This document shows, one piece after another, positions 8,314 to 18,272 of a stretch of DNA of 29,730 nt. The notes under the pieces were generated by a model. The model searched no databases. It was not told the DNA's origin and worked only from the letters and a program-made list of their open reading frames with translations. Numbering within the stretch: the stretch's first letter is position 1; every line of letters begins with the position of its first letter. The position numbers were made by a program, and so were the translations under genes. The stretch is taken from positions 1 to 29,730 of the forward strand of contig JAHZKM010000063.1 in assembly GCA_022600395.1 (NCBI GenBank), given 5' to 3'. The DNA comes from Pseudomonadota bacterium. Lineage in GTDB: Bacteria; Pseudomonadota; Gammaproteobacteria; PS1; Pseudothioglobaceae.

Positions 8314-9156
8314 TTATTGGGTCACGGATAGTGCTATTCCGATGAAAATTAGCATTCCAATGTAATTATTATGCAAAAAAGCTCTAAAACAAGCCGATTT
8401 ATCTCTATTTTTGATTAAAAACTGATGATAGATCATTAATAACGCACTCAAAATAACCGAAATATCGTAAAAAATGCTCATTTTGAAAATTTCTGAAATT
8501 TCTAACAAGATACTAATAAGCGCTATTTGCAATATGGCAAGAATCAATCGGTCGTATTGTGCGAATAAAACCGCTGTAGATTTCACCCCAATTTTTAAGT
8601 CTTCATCTCGATCCGCCATCGCATACATCGTGTCGTAAATCACTGTCCAAATCAGTGTGGCTGAAAATACCCACCAAGCAGAACTAGGAACCACGTCACT
8701 ACTAGCTGAAAACGCCATGGGCACACTCATTGCAAAAGCGCAGCCCAATACAAACTGTGGCAGATGCGTCCAGCGCTTGGTAAAGGGATACAAAGTAGCC
8801 AAGAAAGCTGCAATAAATGCCAGCTGAACTGTTAAGAGGTTTGTTAATAGTACCAATGCAAACGCCAATACAATCAGGCCAAAAAATAATAGCAACGCAT
8901 TTTTTGGCGAAATTTCTCCAGAAGTAATCGGACGGTGCTGGGTGCGCTCAACAAATTGATCAATTTTACGATCCGCATAATCATTAATTACACAACCTGC
9001 TGAGCGCATCAACACCACGCCTAATACAAAAATAATTAGCAGTCCTAGCTCTGGCCATCCATCTGCAGCTAAAAACAATGCCCACAGAGTCGGCCATAAA
9101 AGCAAGTAAATACCAACAGGCTTATCTAGGCGCATCAAGCGGAAGTAAGCATTCAT
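8314..9156 (-). CDS. ubiA: 4-hydroxybenzoate octaprenyltransferase
   Basis: Integral membrane prenyltransferase, 280 residues, that attaches the polyprenyl tail to 4-hydroxybenzoate in ubiquinone synthesis. It has the expected eight to nine transmembrane helices and both Asp-rich, Mg-diphosphate-binding motifs: NDYADRKID (about residue 58) and YAMADRDEDLKIG (about 178). The N-terminal MRLDKPVGIYLLLWPTLWAL is characteristic of bacterial UbiA. Its ATG overlaps the rluC stop by 4 bases (9153-9156), so it is translationally coupled. ubiC is not adjacent. Confidence 0.95.
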   Translation of the reverse strand: MNAYFRLMRLDKPVGIYLLLWPTLWALFLAADGWPELGLLIIFVLGVVLMRSAGCVINDYADRKIDQFVERTQHRPITSGEISPKNALLLFFGLIVLAFALVLLTNLLTVQLAFIAAFLATLYPFTKRWTHLPQFVLGCAFAMSVPMAFSASSDVVPSSAWWVFSATLIWTVIYDTMYAMADRDEDLKIGVKSTAVLFAQYDRLILAILQIALISILLEISEIFKMSIFYDISVILSALLMIYHQFLIKNRDKSACFRAFLHNNYIGMLIFIGIALSVTQ

Positions 9157-10064
9157 AGTTTGTCTAAAAATTGTTTCAATTCAATCGACAATGGTGCACT
9201 CACTTTTTGAATATCGCCGGTTAGTGGATTGGTGAAAGTGAGCTGGTGTGCGTGTAAAAATAAACGCTTAAGCCCTCGAAACTTAACTTGTCGATCAAAT
9301 TCTCTATCGCCGTATTTGTCATCACCCGCAATAGCATGTTCGGCATATTGCGCATGGGCACGAATTTGGTGAGTGCGTCCTGTCTCGATAGTCACCTCTA
9401 CTAATGAAGCGGAAAAATCTTCTTGAGTAAAATTTTTAAGTGGTTGGAAATGGCTGATCGAATGCTTGCCCTTGCTATCAACAACTGTATATCTGGAATT
9501 TTGATATAAAGGTGCGTCAATGGTATGGCGTTTTTTTGACCATACACCCTTTACTAAAGCAGTATAGCGTTTTTCCATTTCGTGCTTATTGAGCTGTTCA
9601 TGTAAATTTTTAAGTACGCTACGCTTTTTGGCAATTAACAGCACGCCTGAGGTAGCGCGATCTAGGCGATGCACTAGCTCAATAGGCTCTTTGTAAACCG
9701 ATCTAAGCGCTTCAATAACCCCTGTATCAACCCCACTCCCACTATGAACAGCTACGCCACTTGGCTTATTAACAATGAGCAAACCCTTGTCTTCGTAAAT
9801 AATAGCGTCCAATAGAACTTTTTTGAGACTATCTGAGACATGTGCTGGTTTTTTCTCACTCACATTAATAGGTGGAATGCGCACAACATCATCTAGTTGG
9901 AGTTTGTAGTCTGCTTTTTTCCTGCCCTTGTTCACTCGCACTTCGCCTTTACGAATAACTCGGTAGATATGCGACTTGGGCACACCTTTAAGAATTTTTA
10001 GCAAAAAATTATCCAGACGTTGGCCTGTTGAGAACTCATCAACGGTTTGAAAAGAAACGGCCAT
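9153..10064 (-). CDS. rluC: Ribosomal large subunit pseudouridine synthase (RluC-type)
   Basis: RluA-family pseudouridine synthase of 303 residues that modifies 23S rRNA uridines. RluC of E. coli acts at positions 955, 2504 and 2580. An N-terminal S4 RNA-binding domain (about residues 13-75) precedes the catalytic domain with the motif HRLDRATSGVLLIAKK (catalytic Asp at about residue 134) and the later GRTHQIRAH signature. The start codon overlaps the tatD stop by 1 base (TAATG). RluC versus RluD is decided from overall resemblance, notably the N-terminal GQRLDNFLLKILKGVPKSHIYR, so the precise target sites are less certain than the family. Confidence 0.88.
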   Translation of the reverse strand: MAVSFQTVDEFSTGQRLDNFLLKILKGVPKSHIYRVIRKGEVRVNKGRKKADYKLQLDDVVRIPPINVSEKKPAHVSDSLKKVLLDAIIYEDKGLLIVNKPSGVAVHSGSGVDTGVIEALRSVYKEPIELVHRLDRATSGVLLIAKKRSVLKNLHEQLNKHEMEKRYTALVKGVWSKKRHTIDAPLYQNSRYTVVDSKGKHSISHFQPLKNFTQEDFSASLVEVTIETGRTHQIRAHAQYAEHAIAGDDKYGDREFDRQVKFRGLKRLFLHAHQLTFTNPLTGDIQKVSAPLSIELKQFLDKL

Positions 10065-10837
10065 TAGCTGGAAAAGAACAAACGCTTAAAATTTTGAGTG
10101 GTAGTGTTTGCAATCTCTTCAACACTCACACCTCGAATTTCGGCCAATTTTTGCGCAACATAATAAGTATAAGCCGGGGAATTAGGCTTGCCACGATTTG
10201 GAACAGGGGTTAAATAAGGTGCATCTGTCTCTACAAGAAGTCGATCTGCAGGTACTTTTTTAGCCACTTCGCGCAATGCACCCGCACTTTTGAAAGTGAT
10301 AATCCCAGAAAATGAAATGTAAAAACCCAAATCAAGTGCCGCTTCGGCGGTTGCCCAATCTTCAGAAAAACAATGCATAACTCCTGCCTGTGCTTTTTCC
10401 TCTTGCATAATACGAATGGTGTCTTCTTTGGCTTCTCTTGTATGAATAATCATCGGCTTACCTGATTGATTAGACGCAGCAATATGGCGTCTAAAACGAT
10501 CTCTTTGCCAATCGGCGGAATCTTTTTCAACATGAAAATAATCCAGTCCCGTCTCCCCAATAGCTATAATTTTGTCATTATCCGCCAATGCTAATAACTC
10601 TTCAATACTAGGATCTTTGCCTACCTGCTCAGTAGGATGTACACCGACAGAGGCATAAATTGATGCATGCTTTTTAGCCAGCGAAAACACGTCATCAAAA
10701 TGTTCTAAGTCGATACAAACACAAAGAAACTCTTTAACCGAAAGCTCCTGTGCATGAGCCAACATACTTTCAATGCTGCCGCCAAATTGATCAACATCAA
10801 CGCGATCTATATGACAATGAGAATCAACAATATGCAT
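10064..10837 (-). CDS. tatD: TatD-family metal-dependent hydrolase/DNase
   Basis: TIM-barrel amidohydrolase-fold nuclease, 257 residues. Metal ligands and family motifs are visible: DSHCHID at the N-terminus, GETGLDYFH (about residue 92), IIHTREA (about 125), MHCFSEDW (about 153) and VETDAPYLTP (about 202). TatD/YcfH family enzymes act as 3'-5' exonucleases or deoxyribonucleases in DNA repair. YcfH (close to holB in E. coli) and TatD cannot be separated here. It sits in a tight operon, starting 2 bases after the preceding gene and overlapping rluC by 1 base. Confidence 0.9.
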   Translation of the reverse strand: MHIVDSHCHIDRVDVDQFGGSIESMLAHAQELSVKEFLCVCIDLEHFDDVFSLAKKHASIYASVGVHPTEQVGKDPSIEELLALADNDKIIAIGETGLDYFHVEKDSADWQRDRFRRHIAASNQSGKPMIIHTREAKEDTIRIMQEEKAQAGVMHCFSEDWATAEAALDLGFYISFSGIITFKSAGALREVAKKVPADRLLVETDAPYLTPVPNRGKPNSPAYTYYVAQKLAEIRGVSVEEIANTTTQNFKRLFFSS

Positions 10838-10838
10838 A

Positions 10839-11606
10839 CTATAAACCGAGTTTTTTTAGCCAATTTTTGGCTTTATCATCTAAATCATCCGTTAGGGTGT
10901 TTAGTTTTTTTTGCAATTGACGATTAACACTTTCTTTAATTTCTCGCTCATTCAGCCTCAAGCCGTTTTTCTCAACCTCGGTTTGAATGCGTGTAAGCGC
11001 TACTTTCATAATCTCTGCGCCAACTTGCGCTAGAGGAATGCCATTTTGTCCGCCAAAATTATGGATCGTTAAATCTGGCACAACGACAGTATCCTTAAAC
11101 CACTGAGTATCAATAAAGAGCTGAGTATTAATGAAATTTAGCTGCTTAATCTTTACGCGATAAGACGGGACATGGTTTTGTTTTTTAGTTTGATTAGTTA
11201 AAGTGATAGGCTGTGTGTTTTTAGCGTTTTGATTTAATTGTTTTAAAAGCTCTACCAAATTCACCTGCGATTTATTTTGCTCTAGAGTGAATAACAATCC
11301 ATCAAACTCTAACTGCTCCAAGGTGACTAAATCATCCTGAGTTTGCTCAGCAAAGGAGGCGCTTAAATGATTTAAGACAAAGGCATTTTTATTGGAAAAA
11401 TTAGCTGGGTTTGCCACCTCAACAAAATCAATATTTACCTGGGTCTGCTCCCAATCACTCCTAAACTCGCCAATTGTCACCGAAGAACCAACTGATTTTT
11501 GCGCGTAAGATTCAAGTGCGTTTTTGGCTAATGTATCAAACCAAACAATCAAAGCAATAACACTAGCAAGAATGATTGCAAATAAAGTATATAGGATTTT
11601 TTTCAT
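10839..11606 (-). CDS. AsmA-like membrane-anchored protein
   Basis: 255-residue protein with an N-terminal signal anchor (MKKILYTLFAIILASVIALIV, no cleavage site seen) followed by a beta-rich extracytoplasmic domain. The segment ALESYAQKSVGSSVTIG just after the helix and the later VPDLTIHNFGGQNGIPL resemble short AsmA/DUF748-type proteins, whose larger members are linked to lipid transport between membranes. The C-terminal 70 residues are charged and helical. It is enclosed in an otherwise housekeeping operon (2-base gaps to rsmG upstream and tatD downstream), so it is certainly expressed with them, but that context does not reveal its function. The AsmA-like call is from pattern only. Confidence 0.65.
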   Translation of the reverse strand: MKKILYTLFAIILASVIALIVWFDTLAKNALESYAQKSVGSSVTIGEFRSDWEQTQVNIDFVEVANPANFSNKNAFVLNHLSASFAEQTQDDLVTLEQLEFDGLLFTLEQNKSQVNLVELLKQLNQNAKNTQPITLTNQTKKQNHVPSYRVKIKQLNFINTQLFIDTQWFKDTVVVPDLTIHNFGGQNGIPLAQVGAEIMKVALTRIQTEVEKNGLRLNEREIKESVNRQLQKKLNTLTDDLDDKAKNWLKKLGL

Positions 11607-11608
11607 AT

Positions 11609-12220
11609 TTAATTAGGTTGTATTTCCAAAAAATAACGCTGATCGGATACATAAGGCACGCTAACTTGGTGCGCTTTTAATGTAAAGTTATCAAGTATCT
11701 CTTTAGTAAAATGATCACCTTTCATTAATAAATAGTGACCATTATCACACAATAAATGCTTAGTTAGGCCCAAGGTTTTTTCAACTTCTGCAAAAGCTCT
11801 GGATGTAATTTGTCCAAAGCATTGCTCAGGCTGGTAGTTTTCAACTCGCTGATTTACAACTGTAAGATTTTTTAGCCCTAGCTGTGTTTTTGCAAATTGC
11901 ATAAATCGACATTTTTTACCCACACTATCGAGCACACTCACGCTCAACTCGGGAAACATAATACTAATAACAATACCAGGTAGACCTGCTCCAGCACCAA
12001 CATCAAGCAAAGGTGTTTGTTGGATATAAGGTGTCACTGAAAGACTATCGAGCAGATGTTTTTTAACCCCTGCCTCTATGTTGCGAATAGCGCTTAAATT
12101 ATAGGTTTTGTTCCATTTAATGATGAGCTCTAAATACTGTAATAGTGTCGATGCCTGCACGTCATCAAGCTGAATATTCATTTTTTTAGCGCCATCTATT
12201 AACAAAGCTTTGGCGTTCAT
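11609..12220 (-). CDS. rsmG: 16S rRNA (guanine-527-N7)-methyltransferase RsmG
   Basis: SAM-dependent methyltransferase of 203 residues (formerly GidB) that makes m7G527 in 16S rRNA. Loss of this modification is known to give low-level streptomycin resistance. The SAM-binding loop [18 protein letters not shown] (about residue 70) and the downstream [13 protein letters not shown] are diagnostic. The start overlaps the mnmG stop by 4 bases (ATGA at 12217-12220). The gidA-gidB pair is near-universal, but here it lacks the usual following parA-parB-atp genes. Confidence 0.96.
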   Translation of the reverse strand: MNAKALLIDGAKKMNIQLDDVQASTLLQYLELIIKWNKTYNLSAIRNIEAGVKKHLLDSLSVTPYIQQTPLLDVGAGAGLPGIVISIMFPELSVSVLDSVGKKCRFMQFAKTQLGLKNLTVVNQRVENYQPEQCFGQITSRAFAEVEKTLGLTKHLLCDNGHYLLMKGDHFTKEILDNFTLKAHQVSVPYVSDQRYFLEIQPN

Positions 12221-14085
12221 GACTTTTTATAGGTTTTGAGGTAGACCAATAAAATAGAAATAGAAGCTGGGGTAACACCTTGGATTCGGCTCGCTTGTCC
12301 AATAGTTTCTGGCTGGTACTGTGTTAACTTCTGGCGCACTTCTGCCGACAAAGCCTGTATTGCATTGTAATCCATATCCTCAGATAGAGCGGTATTTTCA
12401 TTTTTTCGGTATTTTTCAATTTCATCAAGTTGGCGCTTAATATAGCCAGCATATTTGATTTGATTTTCCACCACGCCAATCAATTTATCATCACTCAAAT
12501 AAGGCTTTCCAGCATCAATCTGACTTAAGATTTTATAGTCAACTTTAGGGCGTTTAAGCAACTCCAACAATGAATATTCATGGTTAAGCTTCTGGCCCAA
12601 TACTGCATCCGCCTGTGTGTCGCCAGCTTGAACCCAAGTACTTTCCAAACGCTGTTTTTCTTGCTCAACGGTTGCATATTTTTGCTCGAATGCTTGATAC
12701 CTTTTTTCACTAATAAGTCCTAGTTTTCTAGCCATGGGACTTAAGCGCTCATCGGCATTATCCTCACGCAATAGCAATCGATATTCCGCACGTGATGTGA
12801 ACATGCGGTATGGTTCGTTTGTACCTTTAGTGATTAAATCATCCACCATCACACCAATGTAACTTTCATCGCGCTTTGGTAGCCACGCCTCTTTGCCTTG
12901 AACAGCGCACGCTGCATTAACCCCTGCCAATAATCCTTGTGCCGCTGCCTCCTCATAGCCCGTGGTTCCGTTAATTTGTCCAGCGAAGTACAAATTTGCA
13001 ATACGCTTAACCTCTAGTGTTTGTTTCAAACCCCGTGGATCAAAAAAATCGTATTCAATGGCATAACCAGGACGAACAATTTGCGCATTTTCAAAACCTC
13101 TAATCGAATGAATAAAGTCGACTTGCACTTCGTATGGCAGGGAAGTTGAAATACCATTTGGATAAACTTCATTCGTAGTTAAACCTTCTGGCTCCACAAA
13201 AATTTGGTGCGAATTGCGCTCTTCAAAACGCACAATTTTATCTTCAATAGAAGGGCAATATCTTGGGCCGATTCCTTCAATATTTCCGGTATACATTGGC
13301 GAGTCTTTCAAGCCAGCACGAATAAAGTCATGCGCTTTTTCATTAGTGTGGGTGATAAAACACGAGATTTGCTCTGGGTGGTCAGACGACCTACCCATAA
13401 AAGAAAAGCTTGGTAGCGGTTGGTCACCTGGCTGTTCTTGCATAAGTGAATAATCTAGTGTGCGTCCATCTAGCCTTGGTGGCGTTCCTGTTTTAAGTCT
13501 TCCGACGCCCAAATCATACTCTCGAAGTTTTTTAGAGAGCGGGTTTGAAGGGGCGTCACCGGCTCGACCACCTTGGAAATTTTTCTGGCCAATGTGGATA
13601 ATACCGCCCAAAAAAGTACCCGAGGTTAAGATCACTTTATCTGCGCTAAAGATTAACCCCATTTGCGTGACCACACCTGTGACCACATCATTTTCAATCA
13701 CTAAGTCATCGACTGCTTGTTGAAATAAGGATAAATTTTCTTGATTTTCTAATGCATAGCGAATAGCCGCCTTATACAACACCCGGTCAGCTTGCGCGCG
13801 CGTTGCTCGAACAGCAGGACCTTTTGAAGCATTTAAAGTACGAAACTGAATGCCCGCTTTGTCAATCGCGCTAGCCATCGCACCACCCATAGCATCAATT
13901 TCTTTTACCAAATGTCCTTTGCCAATCCCACCAATAGCGGGATTACAGCTCATCTGTCCTAGGGTTTCAATATTATGTGAGACCAATAAGGTGTCAACTC
14001 CCATTCGTGCAGAGGCGAGCGCTGCCTCCGTGCCTGCATGCCCGCCGCCAATAACAATAACTGAATAATGTGGTTTTTGACTCAT
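12217..14085 (-). CDS. mnmG: tRNA uridine-5-carboxymethylaminomethyl modification enzyme MnmG
   Basis: FAD-dependent enzyme of 622 residues (formerly GidA) that with MnmE installs the cmnm5 group on wobble U34 of certain tRNAs. The N-terminal dinucleotide-binding motif [17 protein letters not shown], the [20 protein letters not shown] signature and [16 protein letters not shown] (about residue 430) are all present. The C-terminal helical MnmE-binding region ends YLKTYKKS. Ribosome-binding site AAAGGAAAA precedes the ATG. It is the first gene of a six-gene operon. Only 18 bases separate its start from the fba terminator, leaving no obvious room for an independent promoter. Confidence 0.97.
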   Translation of the reverse strand: MSQKPHYSVIVIGGGHAGTEAALASARMGVDTLLVSHNIETLGQMSCNPAIGGIGKGHLVKEIDAMGGAMASAIDKAGIQFRTLNASKGPAVRATRAQADRVLYKAAIRYALENQENLSLFQQAVDDLVIENDVVTGVVTQMGLIFSADKVILTSGTFLGGIIHIGQKNFQGGRAGDAPSNPLSKKLREYDLGVGRLKTGTPPRLDGRTLDYSLMQEQPGDQPLPSFSFMGRSSDHPEQISCFITHTNEKAHDFIRAGLKDSPMYTGNIEGIGPRYCPSIEDKIVRFEERNSHQIFVEPEGLTTNEVYPNGISTSLPYEVQVDFIHSIRGFENAQIVRPGYAIEYDFFDPRGLKQTLEVKRIANLYFAGQINGTTGYEEAAAQGLLAGVNAACAVQGKEAWLPKRDESYIGVMVDDLITKGTNEPYRMFTSRAEYRLLLREDNADERLSPMARKLGLISEKRYQAFEQKYATVEQEKQRLESTWVQAGDTQADAVLGQKLNHEYSLLELLKRPKVDYKILSQIDAGKPYLSDDKLIGVVENQIKYAGYIKRQLDEIEKYRKNENTALSEDMDYNAIQALSAEVRQKLTQYQPETIGQASRIQGVTPASISILLVYLKTYKKS

Positions 14086-14103
14086 AGGTTTTCCTTTAGT
14101 AAT

Positions 14104-14128
14104 AAAAAAGGCTCGTCATAAACGAGCC
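14104..14128 (-). terminator. Intrinsic terminator after fba
   Basis: On the minus strand, GGCTCGT and ACGAGCC form a 7-bp stem with a 5-base loop (TTATG), followed by six Ts. It sits 26 bases after the fba stop and ends 18 bases before the mnmG start. mnmG may depend on read-through or on a promoter hidden in the end of fba. Confidence 0.88.
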
Positions 14129-14153
14129 CTTCTGATACCTGATCGTTGGGCGC

Positions 14154-15215
14154 TTACTTAACGTCTGCGTCTAACTCACCTGCTGCATATTTTTGACTCA
14201 TTTTATCTAATGAAGTTACTGTAATTTTATCTGCCTGTCCTGCTGAACCAAATGCCTCAAAACGTGCAGCAACAATATCGCTCATGGCAATTGTAGCTTC
14301 TCTATAGAATTTACGTGGATCAAAGTTTGCTGTGTTTTCAGCTAAGTGCTTACGAATCGAACCGGTAGAGGCCATTCTCAAGTCAGTATCGATGTTAACT
14401 TTACGCACACCATTTTTAATGCCTTCTTGAATTTCGCTTACTGGTACACCATAAGTTTGACCCATGTCGCCACCGAAATCGTTGATGATTTTTAACCAGT
14501 CTTGTGGCACTGAAGAAGAACCATGCATTACTAAATGTGTATCTGGAATGCGTGCATGAATTTCTTTAATACGGTCAATACGTAAAATCTCACCTGTTGG
14601 CTCTTGAGTAAACTTATAAGCGCCATGTGAAGTACCAATTGCGATTGCCAAAGCATCAACATTTGTTGCTTTTACAAAATCAGCCGCTTCTTCAACACCT
14701 GTTAATAACATATCAAGATCTAATTTTCCTTCAGCACCATGACCATCTTCCTCGCCCATTTCGCCAGTTTCTAATGAACCTAAACAGCCTAGTTCGCCTT
14801 CAACAGAAACACCTCCCGCGTGAGCCATAGCCACAACGTTTTTAGTCACGTCAACATTGTACTCAAACGAAGCAGGTGTCTTACAATCTGCTTCTAAAGA
14901 GCCGTCCATCATTACTGATGAAAAGCCTGATTGAATCGAACGTAAACATACTGCTGGCTCTGAACCATGATCCTGGTGCATAACAACTGGAATATGAGGA
15001 TACATCTCAGTTGCAGCTAAGATTAAGTGGCGTAAAAATGGTTCACCTGCATATCCACGAGCACCTGCAGAACCCTGCATAATTACTGGCGAGTTAGTTC
15101 TGTCGGCTGCTTCCATGATTGCATGGACCTGCTCCATATTGTTAACGTTAAACGCTGGCATACCATAGCTGTTTTCAGCAGCATGGTCTAATAATTCTCT
15201 TAATGAAATTAACAT
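14154..15215 (-). CDS. fba: Class II fructose-1,6-bisphosphate aldolase
   Basis: Zinc-dependent aldolase of 353 residues interconverting fructose 1,6-bisphosphate and the two triose phosphates. In the Calvin cycle the same type also makes sedoheptulose 1,7-bisphosphate. The N-terminal [20 protein letters not shown] and the metal/substrate motifs VVMHQDHG (about residue 77), [12 protein letters not shown] (about 135), [10 protein letters not shown] (about 191) and VMHGSSSVP (about 230) are those of the CbbA-like subgroup of class II aldolases. Ribosome-binding site AAAGGAGAAAAT is strong. It is the last gene of the carbon cluster, 25 bases after pyk, and a terminator follows. Confidence 0.96.
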   Translation of the reverse strand: MLISLRELLDHAAENSYGMPAFNVNNMEQVHAIMEAADRTNSPVIMQGSAGARGYAGEPFLRHLILAATEMYPHIPVVMHQDHGSEPAVCLRSIQSGFSSVMMDGSLEADCKTPASFEYNVDVTKNVVAMAHAGGVSVEGELGCLGSLETGEMGEEDGHGAEGKLDLDMLLTGVEEAADFVKATNVDALAIAIGTSHGAYKFTQEPTGEILRIDRIKEIHARIPDTHLVMHGSSSVPQDWLKIINDFGGDMGQTYGVPVSEIQEGIKNGVRKVNIDTDLRMASTGSIRKHLAENTANFDPRKFYREATIAMSDIVAARFEAFGSAGQADKITVTSLDKMSQKYAAGELDADVK

Positions 15216-15240
15216 ATTTTCTCCTTTACTTGATTACTTT

Positions 15241-16689
15241 TTAATAGTTGGTGTCACCGACACGAAGAATTTTCATCATGTTAGTTCCACCTGATTTATC
15301 TTTATACATTCCTTTGGTTAATACTACCAAATCTCCATCTTCAACAACACTTATTTTTGTCAGTGTATCAACAACTTTTTGATTAACATCTGACCATTCT
15401 GAGCTTGTATCTTTGTCAATTCCGCAAGGGTATACGCCACGAAAAAGCGTCACTTTACGCAAGGTTTTAATATTATCAGACATTGCGTAAATTGAAATTC
15501 CTGAACTAATCCTTGACATCCACATAGCAGTCTTTCCGGTTTGCGTTAAGGAAGCGACTACTTTAGCACCTAAATGATTCGCTGCATACATAGCACTCAT
15601 AGCAATAGTTTCATCAACATACTCAAATGACTCGTTTAATCGATGATGCGATTCTTTGGCGATTGGATTTTTTTCAGCTTCAAGGCAAACCTCTGCCATT
15701 GTTTGAACTGCATTTTTAGGATAATTGCCGGCCGCTGTTTCTGCTGAAAGCATCACTGCATCTGTACCATCAAGCACCGCATTAGCTACGTCAAACACTT
15801 CAGCGCGTGTTGGGATTGGATTTTCAATCATGGATTCAAGCATTTGCGTTGCCGTAATCACAATACGATCATTAGATCTCGCCATTTGAATAAGTCGTTT
15901 TTGTTGTGCTGGCAGTTGTGCATCTCCAATTTCAACACCCAGATCACCTCGAGCCACCATGATGCCGGCTGATTCTTTAATAATGTCCAAAATTGTTGCT
16001 TCTTCGAGTGACTCTGCACGCTCAATTTTTGATATAACGCCTGCTGCACAACCTGCTTGAGCGAGCAAACTCTTGGTTTCACGAACATCATCGCCATTAA
16101 TTGGAAAGGATAGAGCAACATAATCAGCCTCGGCTTTAGCCGCAATCAAAATGTCTTTTTTGTCTTTGTCAGTCAGTGCGTTAGCTGACAAACCACCGCC
16201 ACGCAAATTAATTCCTTTTTTATCTGATAAAACGCCACCTTGAGTCACGATCGTATTAATCTTATTAACTTCAATATTGCTCACTTCTAAGACAATTTTT
16301 CCGTCATCCAAGATCAGAATATCGCCCGGCTTAACTTCTTGTGGCAAAGTTTTATAGGCAATCCCTACAGAATCTTGATTACCTGATAATTCATCTTGAT
16401 CTGCATCTAACGCAAAATGATCGCCGTTATTTAAAGTGATTTTTATACCGTCTTTAAAAGAAGCGGTACGAATCTTTGGACCTTGCAGGTCCATCAATAC
16501 TCCAATATAAGTATTATGTGCATGCGCCCAATCGCGAACAGCTTTAACCCTGCCTAAGTGCTCCGCTTCAGAGCCATGCGAAAAGTTTACGCGTACAACA
16601 TTAACACCTGCTTCTAGAATGCTATCTAAAACTCCCGGTTTATCAGTCGCTGGACCAAGCGTTGCTAATATTTTAGTTCTTCTGATCAA
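15241..16689 (-). CDS. pyk: Pyruvate kinase
   Basis: 482-residue enzyme converting phosphoenolpyruvate and ADP to pyruvate and ATP. It has the N-terminal IRRTKILATLGPATD, the barrel motif VNFSHGSEAEH, KIERAESLEE (catalytic Lys) and MVARGDLGVEIG (about residue 245). A C-terminal alpha/beta domain follows. The start is TTG (16687-16689), supported by a GGAG ribosome-binding site 7 bases upstream inside the end of pgk and by lack of any nearby ATG. The stop of pgk is only 3 bases before it, so coupling is likely. In the cluster it offers the exit from triose phosphates to pyruvate. Confidence 0.96.
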   Translation of the reverse strand: MIRRTKILATLGPATDKPGVLDSILEAGVNVVRVNFSHGSEAEHLGRVKAVRDWAHAHNTYIGVLMDLQGPKIRTASFKDGIKITLNNGDHFALDADQDELSGNQDSVGIAYKTLPQEVKPGDILILDDGKIVLEVSNIEVNKINTIVTQGGVLSDKKGINLRGGGLSANALTDKDKKDILIAAKAEADYVALSFPINGDDVRETKSLLAQAGCAAGVISKIERAESLEEATILDIIKESAGIMVARGDLGVEIGDAQLPAQQKRLIQMARSNDRIVITATQMLESMIENPIPTRAEVFDVANAVLDGTDAVMLSAETAAGNYPKNAVQTMAEVCLEAEKNPIAKESHHRLNESFEYVDETIAMSAMYAANHLGAKVVASLTQTGKTAMWMSRISSGISIYAMSDNIKTLRKVTLFRGVYPCGIDKDTSSEWSDVNQKVVDTLTKISVVEDGDLVVLTKGMYKDKSGGTNMMKILRVGDTNY

Positions 16690-16692
16690 GCG

Positions 16693-17856
16693 TTACTCCG
16701 CTGCTCTTTGCTCTAGAATTTCTACTGCTGGTAACTTTTTACCTTCTAGGAACTCTAGAAAAGCACCACCACCCGTTGAAATATAGCTAACTTTATCTTC
16801 AATATCATACTTATCTACGGCCGCTAGCGTATCACCACCGCCTGCAATTGAAAACGCATCAGACTCGGCAATCGCCATCGCTAATGTTTTTGTGCCACCT
16901 TCAAATTGGTCAAACTCAAATACACCTACTGGACCATTCCAAACAATCGTACCTGCATTTTTCATAATCTCAGCTAATTCGTTTGCTGAATTTGGACCAA
17001 TGTCAAAAATCATATCGTCTTCAGCAACTTCGCTAGAAGCTTTGGTCTCAGCTGCCGCTGTTTCAGAAAATTCCTTGCCTGTTACTACATCTGTTGGCAC
17101 TGGAATTTCACAGTCTTGCATTAATTTTTCAGCAGTTGGAATTAGGTCATTTTCACATAAAGACTTTCCTACATTATGGCCTTGCGCTGCGATAAATGTA
17201 TTAGCAATACCACCACCAACAACTAGCTGATCGACAATCTTAGAGAGTGACTCTAATACAGTTAGCTTAGTTGAAACTTTTGAACCACCAACAATCGCTA
17301 CCATTGGACGCTTAGGATTGTCTAGCGCTTTTCCTAAAGCCTCAAGTTCACCTGAAAGTAATGGGCCAGAACAAGCAACTGGTGCATACTTAGCCACACC
17401 ATGTGTCGAAGCTTGTGCACGGTGTGCTGTTCCAAATGCATCCATTGCAAAGATATCACACATCGCCGCCATTTGCTTTGATAACGCATCATCATTTGAC
17501 ATTTCACCTTTGTTAAAACGTACGTTTTCACATAGAACGACTTCGCCGTCGTTCATTTCAACACCATTTAGCCAATCCTTTTCTAAGCGCACTGTAACAC
17601 CCAAAATTTCTGTTAAACGATCTGCAACGGGTTGCAAAGTAAATTCCTCACTGTATTCTCCCTCAATCGGGCGACCGCGGTGTGACATTAGTAAAACTTT
17701 AGCACCTTGTTTCATCGCCATTTGAATAGTTGGAACTGATGCTTTAATACGCTTATCACTGGTCACAACACCATTTTTGATAGGTACGTTTAAATCTTGA
17801 CGAATTAAAACTTTTTTAGAGCTAAGATCTAAATCTGATAAATTGATAACTGACAT
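16693..17856 (-). CDS. pgk: Phosphoglycerate kinase
   Basis: 387-residue enzyme transferring phosphate between ATP and 3-phosphoglycerate, used in the carboxylating direction of the Calvin cycle and in reverse in glycolysis. Signatures: [20 protein letters not shown] (substrate loop, residues 19-38), MSHRGRP (about 59), [12 protein letters not shown] (about 190), NGPVGVFE (about 310) and the nucleotide-binding [11 protein letters not shown] (about 337). Length is normal. Ribosome-binding site AGGAGAAAACA is strong. It is preceded by the DUF302 gene (17-base gap) and followed by pyk (3-base gap). Confidence 0.97.
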   Translation of the reverse strand: MSVINLSDLDLSSKKVLIRQDLNVPIKNGVVTSDKRIKASVPTIQMAMKQGAKVLLMSHRGRPIEGEYSEEFTLQPVADRLTEILGVTVRLEKDWLNGVEMNDGEVVLCENVRFNKGEMSNDDALSKQMAAMCDIFAMDAFGTAHRAQASTHGVAKYAPVACSGPLLSGELEALGKALDNPKRPMVAIVGGSKVSTKLTVLESLSKIVDQLVVGGGIANTFIAAQGHNVGKSLCENDLIPTAEKLMQDCEIPVPTDVVTGKEFSETAAAETKASSEVAEDDMIFDIGPNSANELAEIMKNAGTIVWNGPVGVFEFDQFEGGTKTLAMAIAESDAFSIAGGGDTLAAVDKYDIEDKVSYISTGGGAFLEFLEGKKLPAVEILEQRAAE

Positions 17857-17873
17857 TGTTTTCTCCTAGTTAT

Positions 17874-18263
17874 TTATGCAATTGACTGATTAACAATGTT
17901 AATCAGTGCTTGCTCAACAGGATCGATGACTTCTGACAAGTCTAAATCGGTCAATTGAGCAATATGTTTGGCGGGTGATGCCATGCCAACCTTGGTGGCA
18001 CCATCCTTAGTATATACCGAGATTCGACAAGGCAGCACACTGGCTAAATCCATATCTTTCTCTAGGATATTTTTTGCAACCACTGGATTGCAAATTTCAA
18101 ACACGTGACATTCTTGTTCTAATGTCTGGCCTTTTGAGGCTAGCGTTTGTTTAATATCGTAAGAATGCAAAATTCCAAACTTGTTGTTTGGAACGGCTTC
18201 TTTTAATTTTTCAATAACTTCTTCAACACTAAGTTGAGAGTCTTTGATGATTAAGTCTGGCAT
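17874..18263 (-). CDS. DUF302 domain protein in the carbon-fixation cluster
   Basis: Small cytoplasmic protein of 129 residues from the ATG at 18263. A TTG at 18284 would add seven residues, but neither start has a clear ribosome-binding site. It covers a whole DUF302 domain: the N-terminal SVEEVIEKLKEAVPNNKFG, a central FEICNPVVAKNIL and LPCRISVYT. The Cys in CNP and LPC are typical of the family. No enzymatic role is established for DUF302. It carries no signal peptide or transmembrane helix. Its position between gap and pgk, 39 bases after gap and 17 before pgk, argues for co-expression with them. A GC-rich hairpin sits directly before the start and may set its translation level. Confidence 0.8.
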   Translation of the reverse strand: MPDLIIKDSQLSVEEVIEKLKEAVPNNKFGILHSYDIKQTLASKGQTLEQECHVFEICNPVVAKNILEKDMDLASVLPCRISVYTKDGATKVGMASPAKHIAQLTDLDLSEVIDPVEQALINIVNQSIA

Positions 18264-18272
18264 ATATAAACA

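Noticed and set aside
13204..14068. Several plus-strand frames of 70-87 codons
   Set aside because: All are opposite conserved parts of mnmG and are compositional by-products of its codon use.
17318..17725. 135-codon plus-strand open frame
   Set aside because: It lies wholly opposite pgk, whose protein sequence is conserved along this stretch. The antisense product is Ser/Cys-rich with no recognisable pattern.
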